From contig CAIPSZ010000097.1 of NCBI GenBank assembly GCA_903867845.1, forward strand, positions 1 to 8,960: 8,960 nucleotides of DNA, given 5' to 3'. Shown in pieces: positions 1 to 5,907 of the stretch. Position 1 is the first letter of the stretch. Each line of letters opens with the position of its first letter. Both the position numbers and the translations under genes were made by a program. Origin of the DNA: Candidatus Kerfeldbacteria bacterium (GTDB lineage: Bacteria; Patescibacteriota; Patescibacteriia; PEXW01). The notes beneath the pieces were generated by a model. That model had not been told where the DNA came from and searched no databases. It worked only from the letters and a program-made list of their open reading frames with translations.

Positions 1-2
1 AT

Positions 3-116
3 ATTGGTTGCTTACATGAAGGCACAGCACAAACGACTCCACTTGGTGGAATACTGCTGCAAGAGCTGCGTCATCGCGTACGATTAGAACTAAGCGTACA
101 CCTGGCTAAGGTGTGA
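3..116 (+). CDS. possible C-terminal tail of an upstream gene (partial)
   Basis: Frame 3 is open from the window edge to a TGA at 114-116, giving 37 residues that begin IGCLHEGTAQTTPLGG and end in a helix-like, basic Leu/Arg-rich stretch. The composition looks protein-like, but no family is recognisable from so short a tail. Frame 1 is also open, to a TAG at 85-87, giving a less protein-like Cys/Tyr/His-rich peptide, so the frame choice is uncertain. All three reverse frames contain stops here. This may simply be non-coding sequence. Confidence 0.3.
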   Translation: MGCLHEGTAQTTPLGGILLQELRHRVRLELSVHLAKV

Positions 117-288
117 ATTCTCCTCGTGATAAGGAGACCCATCTCGCCCTGAAGCGAAGACTCTCTCGCAGACATTGTGCCTGCCATTCATTCAGCCAAG
201 GCTGATGTACCAACCAATTTGGAATTCGGACGTGGGGGTGAGTCATCTGACTTGCCCTCCTTTTATTATCCAGTGCTACACTGTACCC
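117..288. other. intergenic region before the sugar kinase gene
   Basis: I see no gene here. A small inverted repeat, TCTCCT (119-124) and AGGAGA (132-137) around a 7-base loop, lies just after the possible upstream stop. It has no T-run, so it is at best a weak terminator. An in-frame TTG at 175 would extend the kinase by 38 residues, but that extension has no family resemblance and I do not use it. No tRNA or other RNA gene was recognised. Confidence 0.5.
252..282 (+). promoter_or_regulatory. promoter of the kinase-xseAB set, apparently leaderless
   Basis: An extended -10, TGC-TACACT (TG at 274-275, hexamer 277-282), lies 6 bases before the ATG at 289. This predicts a transcription start at or next to the A of the start codon. 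A weak -35, TTGCCC (252-257), sits at a long 19-base spacing. An alternative -10, TATTAT (264-269), would give a leader of about 13 bases. The call rests on the match to the other -10 boxes in the window and on the absence of a Shine-Dalgarno sequence. Confidence 0.5.
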
Positions 289-1200
289 ATGCAACAATGG
301 TTTCTAGGTATTGATGGTGGTGGCACGAAGACCGAGGCACTCCTTGGTCCGGATCATCGTCACGTGACGTGGGGGAACGCGGGCCCATCGAACCCACGCG
401 CCATTGGCATTGCCGTTGCCGCGCAAAATGTCCGTATAGCAATTCTTGCCGCTGAAAAAAGTTCTGGCCGTCATCGACCGTATAAAGCAGTCATTGGTCT
501 TGCCGGGATGGATACGCCGAAAGACGTGACAGCAATGTATCGCACACTTTCAAAAGCGCTTCGAGGAATGTTGATGCCAGGATGGAAACTCGTGAATGAT
601 ATTGTCATTGCGCTCCGTTCGGGCACTGAGGCGAAGCACGGTGCGGTGATCATTGCCGGCACGGGATCAAATGGTTTTGCGGTTGGGCCAAAGGGCATTG
701 CCCGGGCAAGTGGGCGTGGGCATCGCCTTGCTGATGAAGGCTCGGGGTACGCACAGGGCCTAGCGGCATTGCATGCCGTGACGAAAGCTGATGATGGTCG
801 CGGACCGAAAACCTTGCTCACGAAGTACGTACTCGCGCATTTCCAGGTACGCAAACCCATTGAGCTCATCCAGATTGTGTACCAGCCGAATTTTGGGAAG
901 CCAAGCATTGCCGCGCTCGCACCGTACGTGCAGTTCGCCGCGGAGCGTGGGGACAAGGTGGCACGAGAAATTCTCAAAACCGCCGCGTATGAACTTGCGC
1001 TCCTCGCGACCACCATCATTAAGAAAAGTGGTTTACAACGGAAATCGTTCCCGCTCGTTACCGTCGGCGGGATATTCAAGTGTCCGATCATCCTTCCCAC
1101 GCACTTCCGTAGTGTGGTGAAGCAGGCAGCGCCGAACGTGCAGTTCATCCGGCCAAAGTTGCGGCCAGCCTTGGGGGCGTGGAAAATGGCCGGCGGCTGA
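289..1200 (+). CDS. BadF/BadG-type ATPase, N-acetylglucosamine-kinase-like sugar kinase
   Basis: A 303-residue ASKHA-fold kinase of the BadF/BadG/BcrA/BcrD and N-acetylglucosamine kinase family, about the usual family length. Visible landmarks are the phosphate-1 loop GIDGGGTKTE (residues 7-16), a candidate catalytic-base region LVNDIVIAL (102-110, Asp104), the phosphate-2 loop IAGTGSNG (122-129), the family motif ADEGSGYAQG (148-157), and a C-terminal VGGIF adenosine-site motif (about 258-262). Family knowledge suggests ATP-dependent phosphorylation of an amino sugar in the cytoplasm, possibly in cell-wall sugar salvage; the substrate cannot be read from the sequence. I chose the ATG at 289 because the family fold starts there and a -10 box lies just upstream. 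The TGA stop (1198-1200) shares its A with the ATG of the next reading frame. A benzoyl-CoA-reductase-type or dehydratase activator is an alternative, but I see no cysteine motif supporting one. Confidence 0.85.
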   Translation: MQQWFLGIDGGGTKTEALLGPDHRHVTWGNAGPSNPRAIGIAVAAQNVRIAILAAEKSSGRHRPYKAVIGLAGMDTPKDVTAMYRTLSKALRGMLMPGWKLVNDIVIALRSGTEAKHGAVIIAGTGSNGFAVGPKGIARASGRGHRLADEGSGYAQGLAALHAVTKADDGRGPKTLLTKYVLAHFQVRKPIELIQIVYQPNFGKPSIAALAPYVQFAAERGDKVAREILKTAAYELALLATTIIKKSGLQRKSFPLVTVGGIFKCPIILPTHFRSVVKQAAPNVQFIRPKLRPALGAWKMAGG

Positions 1201-1391
1201 TGAGCGACCAGCCAATCTTTTCGGTCAGTGAATTCGTCCAGACGTTTTCTGGCGGGGAAACCTTGTGCGGTTTCCCCGTCCAGCACCACCCCTTCCCTTT
1301 CGGAGTCGCTGCGTCAGTCGTCGGACAAGCCAAGCTTGATCCTCCTCTTTCCTTGCGACGGTCTCGGGAAAAAAGTAGTTACTATGTCTGA
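1200..1391 (+). pseudogene. 63-codon leader ORF starting with a second copy of the XseA N-terminus
   Basis: The ATG at 1200 overlaps the kinase stop (TGATG). The ORF encodes MSDQPIFSVSEFVQTF, nearly the same as the true XseA start MSEMAIFSVSEFVQVL at 1384. After about 16 codons the resemblance ends. The remaining 47 residues are unlike XseA and are encoded by a segment with a strong hairpin (1251-1280). The ORF stays open and ends at a TGA (1389-1391) that overlaps the xseA start in another frame. The matching codons differ almost only at third positions: 7 of 9 codons in IFSVSEFVQ are synonymous variants. The two copies are therefore not a recent exact duplication. It is either a relic of a displaced xseA start or a leader peptide coupling kinase and xseA translation; I cannot decide which. 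Confidence 0.6.
1251..1280 (+). repeat. strong hairpin in the xseA leader
   Basis: An inverted repeat with arms 1251-1262 and 1269-1280 and a 6-base loop (TTGTGC). The core arms, CGGGGAAACC and GGTTTCCCCG, form 10 perfect pairs, extended by a G-U and a G-C pair to 12. No T-run follows, so it is not a typical rho-independent terminator. It sits exactly where XseA similarity stops in the first start copy. That fits a leader RNA structure, a REP-like element, or the scar of a small palindromic insertion. Confidence 0.75.
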
Positions 1392-2541
1392 AATGGCAAT
1401 TTTTTCAGTTAGTGAGTTTGTTCAAGTTCTCAAGGTGCACTTGGGCCGGCTTGGCGAAGTGGTGGTGGAAGGCGAAGTGGCGGACTTTCGCGGGATAAGC
1501 CGGGAGACGTTAGTCTTCTTTGAGATAAAAGATGAAGGCAGCCGCTTGCGCTGCTTCATGCTGGCACATGAACTAGACTGCGATTTGGCAGATGGTCTAG
1601 CAGTCCGCGTCACGGGCACGCCGTCCGTATTTGTGAAGAACGGGGGATTGCACTTGCGCGTTTCTAAGATTGAACTGGTGGGTCAGGGCGCTTTGCAGCA
1701 AGCTTTGGAAAAGACCAAGAAGAAGTTGGAAGCCGAGGGGCTGTTTGCAACCGAACGCAAGCGGCCCATTCCGGCATACCCAGAACGCATTGGACTCATC
1801 ACGTCAAAAGACGCAGCGGCACGAACTGACGTGCAGCGCGTACTCAAAAACCGTTGGCCACTGGCAACGGTCGTCTTCTTTCCGGTGGGCGTGCAAGGCG
1901 CAGGTGCAATTTCCAGCATTGTTCGCGCTCTGGAGCAGTGCCAGAACTATGAAATCGACGTCCTCATCCTGACGCGCGGTGGCGGGAGCTTGGAAGATTT
2001 GCAGGCATTCAATAGCGAGCTCGTTGCCCGGGCGATGTTCTCGTGCAGCGTACCCATTGTTTGCGGCGTTGGTCATGAACGGGATTGGACCATTGCCGAC
2101 CTCGTTGCTGATGTTCGGGCGGCCACACCATCAAACGCGGCAGAAATTGTCAGCCCGGATCAGCAGCAGATTCGTACCGATGTCGATATGCACGTTCGGA
2201 CAATGGACGATGGCTGGCGCCAAGTTCTTGGGGAAATTCACGATCAGCTCCACCACCTCACGCGCGACCTGGCCGAAGTGGTGCAGGGGACTATCCAGGG
2301 CATTCACGCGGCACGTCTACGCGCGATCCAGGCATTCTCTATGGTCATCCTGCAAACGGGTGAACGTCTTACGTCGGTAACGAAATTACTTCGCTCACTT
2401 TCTCCGGTCGCCACGTTAGAACGCGGGTACTCGCTCACCATGAAAGACGGTAAGGTGCTCAAAGAGGCAGGCGTAGTGCAGAAAGGCGATCGCTTGCAAA
2501 CCCGGCTCAAGCATGGCACACTTCGCTCTACCGCAGACTAA
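1384..2541 (+). CDS. xseA: exodeoxyribonuclease VII large subunit
   Basis: A 385-residue XseA, shorter than the roughly 450 residues of the E. coli protein. It holds an N-terminal OB-fold domain (about 1-100, with VVEGEVADF at 27-35 and the FFEIKDEGSRLRCFM stretch), then the catalytic Exonuc_VII_L domain. Signature blocks are PIPAYPERIGLITSKDAAA (128-146), TRGGGSLEDLQAFN (197-210) and GHERDWTIADLVADVRAATP (230-249). A coiled-coil-like region follows (about 255-340), and the C-terminal LSPVATLERGYSL block (339-351) is typical of XseA. With XseB it degrades single-stranded DNA to oligonucleotides in repair. I chose the ATG at 1384 because MSEMAIFSVSEF aligns with the family start; ATG 1393 is a minor alternative. 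A GTG at 1228 extends the frame by 52 unrelated residues and is rejected. Upstream there is only a purine-rich stretch, no clear Shine-Dalgarno site. The first 40 bases are more AT-rich than the rest of the gene. Confidence 0.95.
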   Translation: MSEMAIFSVSEFVQVLKVHLGRLGEVVVEGEVADFRGISRETLVFFEIKDEGSRLRCFMLAHELDCDLADGLAVRVTGTPSVFVKNGGLHLRVSKIELVGQGALQQALEKTKKKLEAEGLFATERKRPIPAYPERIGLITSKDAAARTDVQRVLKNRWPLATVVFFPVGVQGAGAISSIVRALEQCQNYEIDVLILTRGGGSLEDLQAFNSELVARAMFSCSVPIVCGVGHERDWTIADLVADVRAATPSNAAEIVSPDQQQIRTDVDMHVRTMDDGWRQVLGEIHDQLHHLTRDLAEVVQGTIQGIHAARLRAIQAFSMVILQTGERLTSVTKLLRSLSPVATLERGYSLTMKDGKVLKEAGVVQKGDRLQTRLKHGTLRSTAD

Positions 2542-2543
2542 CT

Positions 2544-2759
2544 ATGGCCAAAAAAGCTAAATCATCGTTTGCCCAAGACTTTGCTGAACTGGAACACCTG
2601 GCCCAGAAATTTGAAGCTGGTGCGTTCGACGTGGAAGAAGGCTTGGCCGACTTCGAGCGCGGGATGGCACTGGCCAAGCAGCTGAAGGATCGGTTGAAAG
2701 TGGTCGAGCAAAAAGTGGAAACGATTAAAGCGAAGTACAAGCACGGGGAAGGGGAGTAG
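2544..2759 (+). CDS. xseB: exodeoxyribonuclease VII small subunit
   Basis: A 71-residue protein of normal XseB length. It carries the family pattern FAQDFAELEHLAQKFEAGA followed by a second helix with DVEEGLADFERGMAL and LKVVEQKVETIKAKY. These two helices form the usual antiparallel helical hairpin that decorates the long XseA coiled coil and is needed for exonuclease VII activity. It begins 2 bases after the xseA stop and has no evident ribosome site of its own, so translational coupling to xseA is likely and would help match the excess of small over large subunits. The stop TAG is one base before the next start codon. Confidence 0.95.
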   Translation: MAKKAKSSFAQDFAELEHLAQKFEAGAFDVEEGLADFERGMALAKQLKDRLKVVEQKVETIKAKYKHGEGE

Positions 2760-2760
2760 T

Positions 2761-3087
2761 ATGATTCTCATTGATCTCACCCAGAAAATTATTGATGAAG
2801 TGTACGGCATTTTCGCCGATGCAGCCGGTTTGACGCAGCGTCAGTCACCACCACTCGTCGATGTACGGACTGCGTTAGAATCCGAAACGCGACGCTACAT
2901 TGTGCAAGTGGCTTCTGGTGACGAGCTGAAAGCAGAACTCTGGTACACGCAGGATCCCAACAAGAATCTCATTTTCAACTTCGCCTTCCCCACAGATTTG
3001 AGTAAGGCGAATTTGGAGCGTGCCGAAGCCGCGAAGGCGACGTTCGACGAGCGATTGCAGCAGTACCTAGTCGATTACTACCTGTAA
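2761..3087 (+). CDS. small protein of unknown function downstream of xseB
   Basis: A 108-residue, probably cytoplasmic protein that I do not recognise. The N-terminus (about 1-25) looks helical and amphipathic. The middle (about 47-80) looks like beta strands, including RRYIVQVASGDELKAELWY and NLIFNFAFP. The C-terminus (about 84-108) is a charged helix ending in YLVDYYL. No signal peptide, membrane segment, cysteines or catalytic motif can be seen. It starts one base after the xseB stop, behind a purine-rich GGGGAAGGGGAG stretch (2745-2756) that can act as a ribosome site. It is therefore almost certainly expressed with xseAB, but context alone does not show that it takes part in exonuclease VII function. 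Confidence 0.8.
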   Translation: MILIDLTQKIIDEVYGIFADAAGLTQRQSPPLVDVRTALESETRRYIVQVASGDELKAELWYTQDPNKNLIFNFAFPTDLSKANLERAEAAKATFDERLQQYLVDYYL

Positions 3088-3088
3088 G

Positions 3089-3097
3089 TGGTATAGT
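3089..3097 (+). promoter_or_regulatory. extended -10 promoter of the lipoprotein gene
   Basis: TGG-TATAGT (3089-3097), an extended -10, ends 8 bases before the ATG at 3106. The predicted RNA leader is about 2 bases, so the mRNA would be essentially leaderless. No good -35 is visible at 16-18 bases, which extended -10 promoters can do without. There is no Shine-Dalgarno sequence before 3106. Confidence 0.55.
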
Positions 3098-3105
3098 AGG
3101 GCCGT

Positions 3106-3492
3106 ATGCGACGCACCCTTTCACGCGCACTCCTACTCACCGCTGTCTTTGCGGGCGTGGTTGGGCTTGCCGCGTGTGGGAAGAGTTCCAATACCAATAC
3201 GGGAAACCACGCAAATGTGAACCTCCAGCCAAATCCCGGATTAATCCTTGGCATTTCACCTAAGGTTGGCCCAGCGGCGGGTGGCACGGAAGTAACGATC
3301 ACCGGCAACAATTTCATTGGCACGCCGCAAGTGCTCTTCGGTACAGCGGCCGGCACAAATGTGAAAGTCGTGAACGATAAAAAGATAACGGTGACGAGTC
3401 CGGCTGGAACGAAGGGCGCGAAGGTAAATGTCGTGCTGAAATCTGGCGATGGCCCAACGTCTACGTTACAGGGCGGGTTTACGTACCAGTAA
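3106..3492 (+). CDS. lipoprotein with one IPT/TIG domain
   Basis: A 128-residue exported lipoprotein. It has a basic start (MRRTLSR), a hydrophobic core (about 8-22) and a lipobox LAAC with the acceptor Cys at residue 24, predicting signal peptidase II cleavage and lipid anchoring outside the cytoplasmic membrane. A short Asn/Thr-rich linker (about 26-40) is followed by one immunoglobulin-like IPT/TIG domain (about 47-128). Its marks are ISPKVGPAAGGTEVTITGNNF at the domain start, a central VLFGTAAGT strand-turn and a terminal GGFTYQ. TIG domains usually mediate protein or carbohydrate binding at the cell surface; no partner can be inferred. It has its own promoter, separate from the xseAB set, and is followed by a compound hairpin and the glycosyltransferase promoter. 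Confidence 0.85.
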   Translation: MRRTLSRALLLTAVFAGVVGLAACGKSSNTNTGNHANVNLQPNPGLILGISPKVGPAAGGTEVTITGNNFIGTPQVLFGTAAGTNVKVVNDKKITVTSPAGTKGAKVNVVLKSGDGPTSTLQGGFTYQ

Positions 3493-3527
3493 TCGATTGC
3501 GAATCGGTACGTGCAGGGGCCCTGCGC
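3481..3527 (+). terminator. compound hairpin at the end of the lipoprotein gene
   Basis: There are two consecutive structures. ACGTACC (3481-3487) pairs with GGTACGT (3506-3512) around an inner GATT-GCG-AATC stem (3495-3505). GCAGG (3513-3517) pairs with CCTGC (3521-3525) over a 3-base loop. The second stem can extend to 7 bp (3511-3527, with one G-U pair) if it borrows two bases from the first structure. The outer arm covers the last codons and lies next to the TAA stop (3490-3492). No T-run follows, so termination is only likely, not shown; protection of the mRNA 3' end is an alternative. Confidence 0.4.
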
Positions 3528-3531
3528 TGGT

Positions 3532-3559
3532 TTGCCATCCACAGCATTTCTGCTAGGCT
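3532..3559 (+). promoter_or_regulatory. promoter of the glycosyltransferase gene
   Basis: TTGCCA (3532-3537), a 16-base spacer, then TAGGCT (3554-3559) preceded by an extended TGC (3551-3553). The predicted start, near 3566, leaves a leader of about 11 bases before the ATG at 3577, with no Shine-Dalgarno sequence. Confidence 0.55.
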
Positions 3560-3576
3560 CTGTTCTCGCATAACGT

Positions 3577-5073
3577 ATGGCTGCATCACGCTCTGACTAC
3601 CGAAAGTACCGTCTTCTGGAAATTTTGCCCGGCGCAACCGTGTGGCTCACGTTCGCCCTGGCGATCAGTTTTTCTTTTTGGAAACCGCTGTGGGTGATCG
3701 TCTTCATCATCGTCTTTGACGCACTCTGGCTCATCCGCATTTCGTACTTGCTCATCTTCCTGCTCACGTCGTACCGCAAGTTTCGCGCCGAGAGCAGCCG
3801 GGATTGGTACAGCATGGCGAAGGTCCTGCCTGGTTTTGATAACCTGATTCACCTTATCTTCCTGCCCACGTACAAGGAACCCGAGGCGGTTATCGCGCAA
3901 ACCCTGGACGGGCTCACGCGCATCCAGTACCCAGCGGAGAAGCTGTTCGTGGTGCTGTGCGGTGAGCAGAAAGACGAAGTGAACTTCCGCGCCATCGCCG
4001 CAAAGATGGAAGCACAGTACGGCAAGCGTTTCTTCCGCTTCCTCATTACCGTGCACCCGTCGGGCGTACCGGGCGAAGTGCCGGGGAAGGGTTCGAACAC
4101 GGCGTACGCTGGGCGGCTCGCTAAAGAAGTTATTGACGAGCTGCACATTCCGTACGAGCACGTCATTGTCTCGAGTTTTGATGTGGATACGGTCGTCCAC
4201 CCGCAGTACTTTGCGTGCCTAGCCTTCCACTACCTTACGGTACCGGATCCCACCCACGCCAGCTACCAACCCTTGGCGGTGTACAGCAACAACGTGTGGG
4301 AGTCGCCATTCCTCATGCGCGTCGTGGCTATGTCCACCACCTTCTGGCTCATGACCGAGCAGATGCGACCCGAACGGCTGTTTACCTTCTCCTCGCACTC
4401 CATGCCGTTCAAAGCCCTGGTCGACGTGGGTTTCTGGCAGAGCGACATTGTCACCGAGGACTCGCGTATCTTCGTCCAGGGGTTCATCGAGTACGACGGC
4501 AACTACCGCGTCGTGCCGCTCTTCATTCCGCTCTCTATGGATACGGTCATGAGCCAATCCTTAGGGCAGAGTTTGCGCAACCAGTACAAGCAGCAGCGTC
4601 GCTGGGCATACGGGATAGAGAACTTCCCATTCATGGTCTGGCACTTCTGGGGCAACCACGCAATTCCCTTTGTGAAGAAGTTCCGCTACCTCTTCAACCA
4701 GTTTGAAGGTTCGTTCGCTTGGTGCACCACGCCTATCCTCATCTTCATCCTCGGGCGTCTGCCCATAGCCGTAGCGAATCACCGGCACCTTACCGCGGCG
4801 ATCTCGCAGAATACGCCGCATATTCTCTCGCTCATGATGTCCGTGTCCCTGGTTGGCTTGCTCGCGTCTGCGGTCATCAGCCTCACCTTGCTGCCACCGC
4901 GCCCGGCGAGCGCGCCGCGCTGGCAGTGGGTGATGATGCTGGTGCAGTGGGTGTTCTTCCCAGTGACCATGATCCTCTTTGGCTCGGTACCCGCAACCGA
5001 AGCGCTGACTCGGTTGATGTTGGGTAAGTACCTAGGCTTCAATGTCACCGAGAAGTACCGCAAGCACGTGTAA
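3577..5073 (+). CDS. membrane glycosyltransferase family 2, cellulose/hyaluronan synthase type
   Basis: A 498-residue inner-membrane enzyme. Two or so hydrophobic segments (about 17-64) precede a cytoplasmic GT-A domain (about 88-345), followed by about three membrane segments (roughly 376-397, 415-440, 449-473). Catalytic motifs are in the expected order: FLPTYKEP (95-102), the metal/UDP-sugar DxD as SSFDVDT (199-205), TED (293-295, candidate general base region) and QQRRW (339-343, the QxxRW of processive synthases). It probably polymerises or transfers a nucleotide-activated sugar into a membrane-exported polysaccharide; which sugar cannot be told. No PilZ domain is seen, so no direct c-di-GMP control is indicated. 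It is transcribed alone, facing the minus-strand gene at 5112 across a shared hairpin. The ATG at 3577 is supported by the promoter spacing. A non-processive lipid glycosyltransferase is the main alternative. Confidence 0.88.
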   Translation: MAASRSDYRKYRLLEILPGATVWLTFALAISFSFWKPLWVIVFIIVFDALWLIRISYLLIFLLTSYRKFRAESSRDWYSMAKVLPGFDNLIHLIFLPTYKEPEAVIAQTLDGLTRIQYPAEKLFVVLCGEQKDEVNFRAIAAKMEAQYGKRFFRFLITVHPSGVPGEVPGKGSNTAYAGRLAKEVIDELHIPYEHVIVSSFDVDTVVHPQYFACLAFHYLTVPDPTHASYQPLAVYSNNVWESPFLMRVVAMSTTFWLMTEQMRPERLFTFSSHSMPFKALVDVGFWQSDIVTEDSRIFVQGFIEYDGNYRVVPLFIPLSMDTVMSQSLGQSLRNQYKQQRRWAYGIENFPFMVWHFWGNHAIPFVKKFRYLFNQFEGSFAWCTTPILIFILGRLPIAVANHRHLTAAISQNTPHILSLMMSVSLVGLLASAVISLTLLPPRPASAPRWQWVMMLVQWVFFPVTMILFGSVPATEALTRLMLGKYLGFNVTEKYRKHV

Positions 5074-5100
5074 GAAAAACCCACGTCCAGGACGTGGGTG
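5074..5100 (-). terminator. rho-independent terminator for the minus-strand exported-protein gene
   Basis: ACCCACGTC (5079-5087) pairs perfectly with GACGTGGGT (5091-5099) over a 3-base loop. Read on the minus strand, the stem is followed by five T residues (plus-strand A run 5075-5079), and it lies 12 bases after the minus-strand stop at 5112. On the plus strand it lies directly after the glycosyltransferase stop but lacks a T-run, so it would stop that transcript less efficiently. Confidence 0.8.
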
Positions 5101-5111
5101 TGGGATGTAGC

Positions 5112-5816
5112 CTACGAATTCAACTGGAGGCGAGCATTTGTTGCTGCGTTTGTGTTCGGGTACTCGCGGATCGTGCGCTCCCAAAGCTTCACCGCCTCGG
5201 CGTCGCTATTCTTTTCGTAGAGGCGAAGCTTGCGAACGAGTTTCCCTTGGTTGAGCAGGATATTCGCCGAGATTTCGTCCGTGAAGAACTCGGGCTGACT
5301 CAGCGCGCAGGTCTGGAGGTGGGCCAGGATATCCCAGGCGCGCTGCCAGTAGTACTTCTTCTGATCTAAGCGGTCACCTTCCTGCAAGAGGTTCGCGGTC
5401 AGGAATTGCACGCGCAAATCATTGGGGTACTGGCGGGCGAGCGAGTCGCAATCGTCGAAGGCTTGAGTTGCACGGGTCTTAGTGGCACCATTGATTTTCG
5501 GCCACCAGCCATCCTTACTCGCCCGTAATGCTCGAGCAATGCACTCATACGCCGCGAGTTGAGGCGACGGCGTAGTAGCGAGCGCTGTGCGCAAGTAGTA
5601 GAGTGCAGAATCTGCGTCGCTCCGTCCGTCGCTTGACTGCTTGAGGAAGATTCGATTAGTAAAGAGGATGCCAAGCGTGGCGTATGTTGAGTCCGTGCGG
5701 GGGAGCGCGCGGATAAGGCTATCGGCAATTGGGCCCGCATTCGTGCAAAGCAAGTCTTTTTGTGCCGTAGCAGGAGTCCACAGTGCAATTGTACAGAGGA
5801 TAATGCGAACGAACAT
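5112..5816 (-). CDS. exported helical-repeat (TPR-like) protein of unknown function
   Basis: A 234-residue protein with a signal peptide: MFVR, a hydrophobic core IILCTIALW, and a likely cleavage after ATA or ATAQ near residues 18-19. The mature part is almost all helical with TPR-like features: ADSALYYLRTALATTP (about 68-83), RATQAFDDCDSLARQYPND (about 115-133), a YYWQRAWDILAHL helix, and a C-terminal AVKLWERTIREYPNTNAA unit (about 208-225) typical of tetratricopeptide repeats. It is probably a secreted or periplasm-facing scaffold; no enzyme motif is seen. I chose the ATG at 5816 over an in-frame ATG at 5906. Only the shorter form begins with the signal peptide, and it has a Shine-Dalgarno AAAGGA 6 bases upstream (complement of 5823-5828). 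It is divergent from the membrane protein gene at 5918. Confidence 0.8.
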   Translation of the reverse strand: MFVRIILCTIALWTPATAQKDLLCTNAGPIADSLIRALPRTDSTYATLGILFTNRIFLKQSSDGRSDADSALYYLRTALATTPSPQLAAYECIARALRASKDGWWPKINGATKTRATQAFDDCDSLARQYPNDLRVQFLTANLLQEGDRLDQKKYYWQRAWDILAHLQTCALSQPEFFTDEISANILLNQGKLVRKLRLYEKNSDAEAVKLWERTIREYPNTNAATNARLQLNS

Positions 5817-5855
5817 TGTACGTCCTTTCTCTCGTTCGTTTTTGTATTTCCGCTG

Positions 5856-5885
5856 AGTGTAGTGCGGTTTCCTATTACTAGTCAA
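5856..5885 (-). promoter_or_regulatory. promoter of the minus-strand exported-protein gene
   Basis: On the minus strand, TTGACT (5885-5880), an 18-base spacer, then TACACT (5861-5856). The predicted start near 5849 gives a leader of about 33 bases containing the AAAGGA ribosome site. This is one of the best promoters in the window. It also shows that the longer ORF start at 5906 would lie upstream of the transcription start. Confidence 0.7.
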
Positions 5886-5901
5886 GCCTAAAAAAACCCG
5901 G

Positions 5902-5907
5902 TACACT
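5902..5907 (+). promoter_or_regulatory. -10 box of the membrane protein gene at 5918
   Basis: TACACT (5902-5907), the same hexamer as before the kinase gene and in the divergent promoter, ends 10 bases before the ATG at 5918. The predicted leader is about 4 bases, with no ribosome site. The matching -35 position (about 5879-5884) is poor and coincides with the -35 of the divergent promoter. A 7-A run (5890-5896) lies in the spacer. Confidence 0.4.

Noticed and set aside
175..288. TTG start extending the kinase upstream by 38 residues
   Set aside because: The kinase fold starts with QQWFLGIDGGGTKT after the ATG at 289, and a promoter -10 overlaps the extension.
1..288. tRNA, tmRNA or other structured RNA gene at the left edge
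   Set aside because: No T-loop, anticodon stem or other recognisable RNA signature was found on either strand; only a 6-bp inverted repeat is present.
471..1289. 272-codon open frame on the minus strand opposite the kinase gene
   Set aside because: Its translation has no recognisable family or domain pattern and lies entirely against a well-supported kinase; it is a shadow frame.
1228..1383. GTG start extending xseA upstream by 52 residues
   Set aside because: The extension has no XseA similarity and reads through the hairpin; the family N-terminus starts at 1384.
1200..1434. T4 gene 60-like translational bypassing across the hairpin
   Set aside because: The downstream xseA has its own full start and N-terminus, so no bypass is needed, and no matched take-off and landing codons were evident.
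5817..5906. Upstream ATG extending the minus-strand exported protein by 30 residues
   Set aside because: It would bury the signal peptide, ignores a good Shine-Dalgarno site for the inner ATG, and lies upstream of the predicted transcription start.
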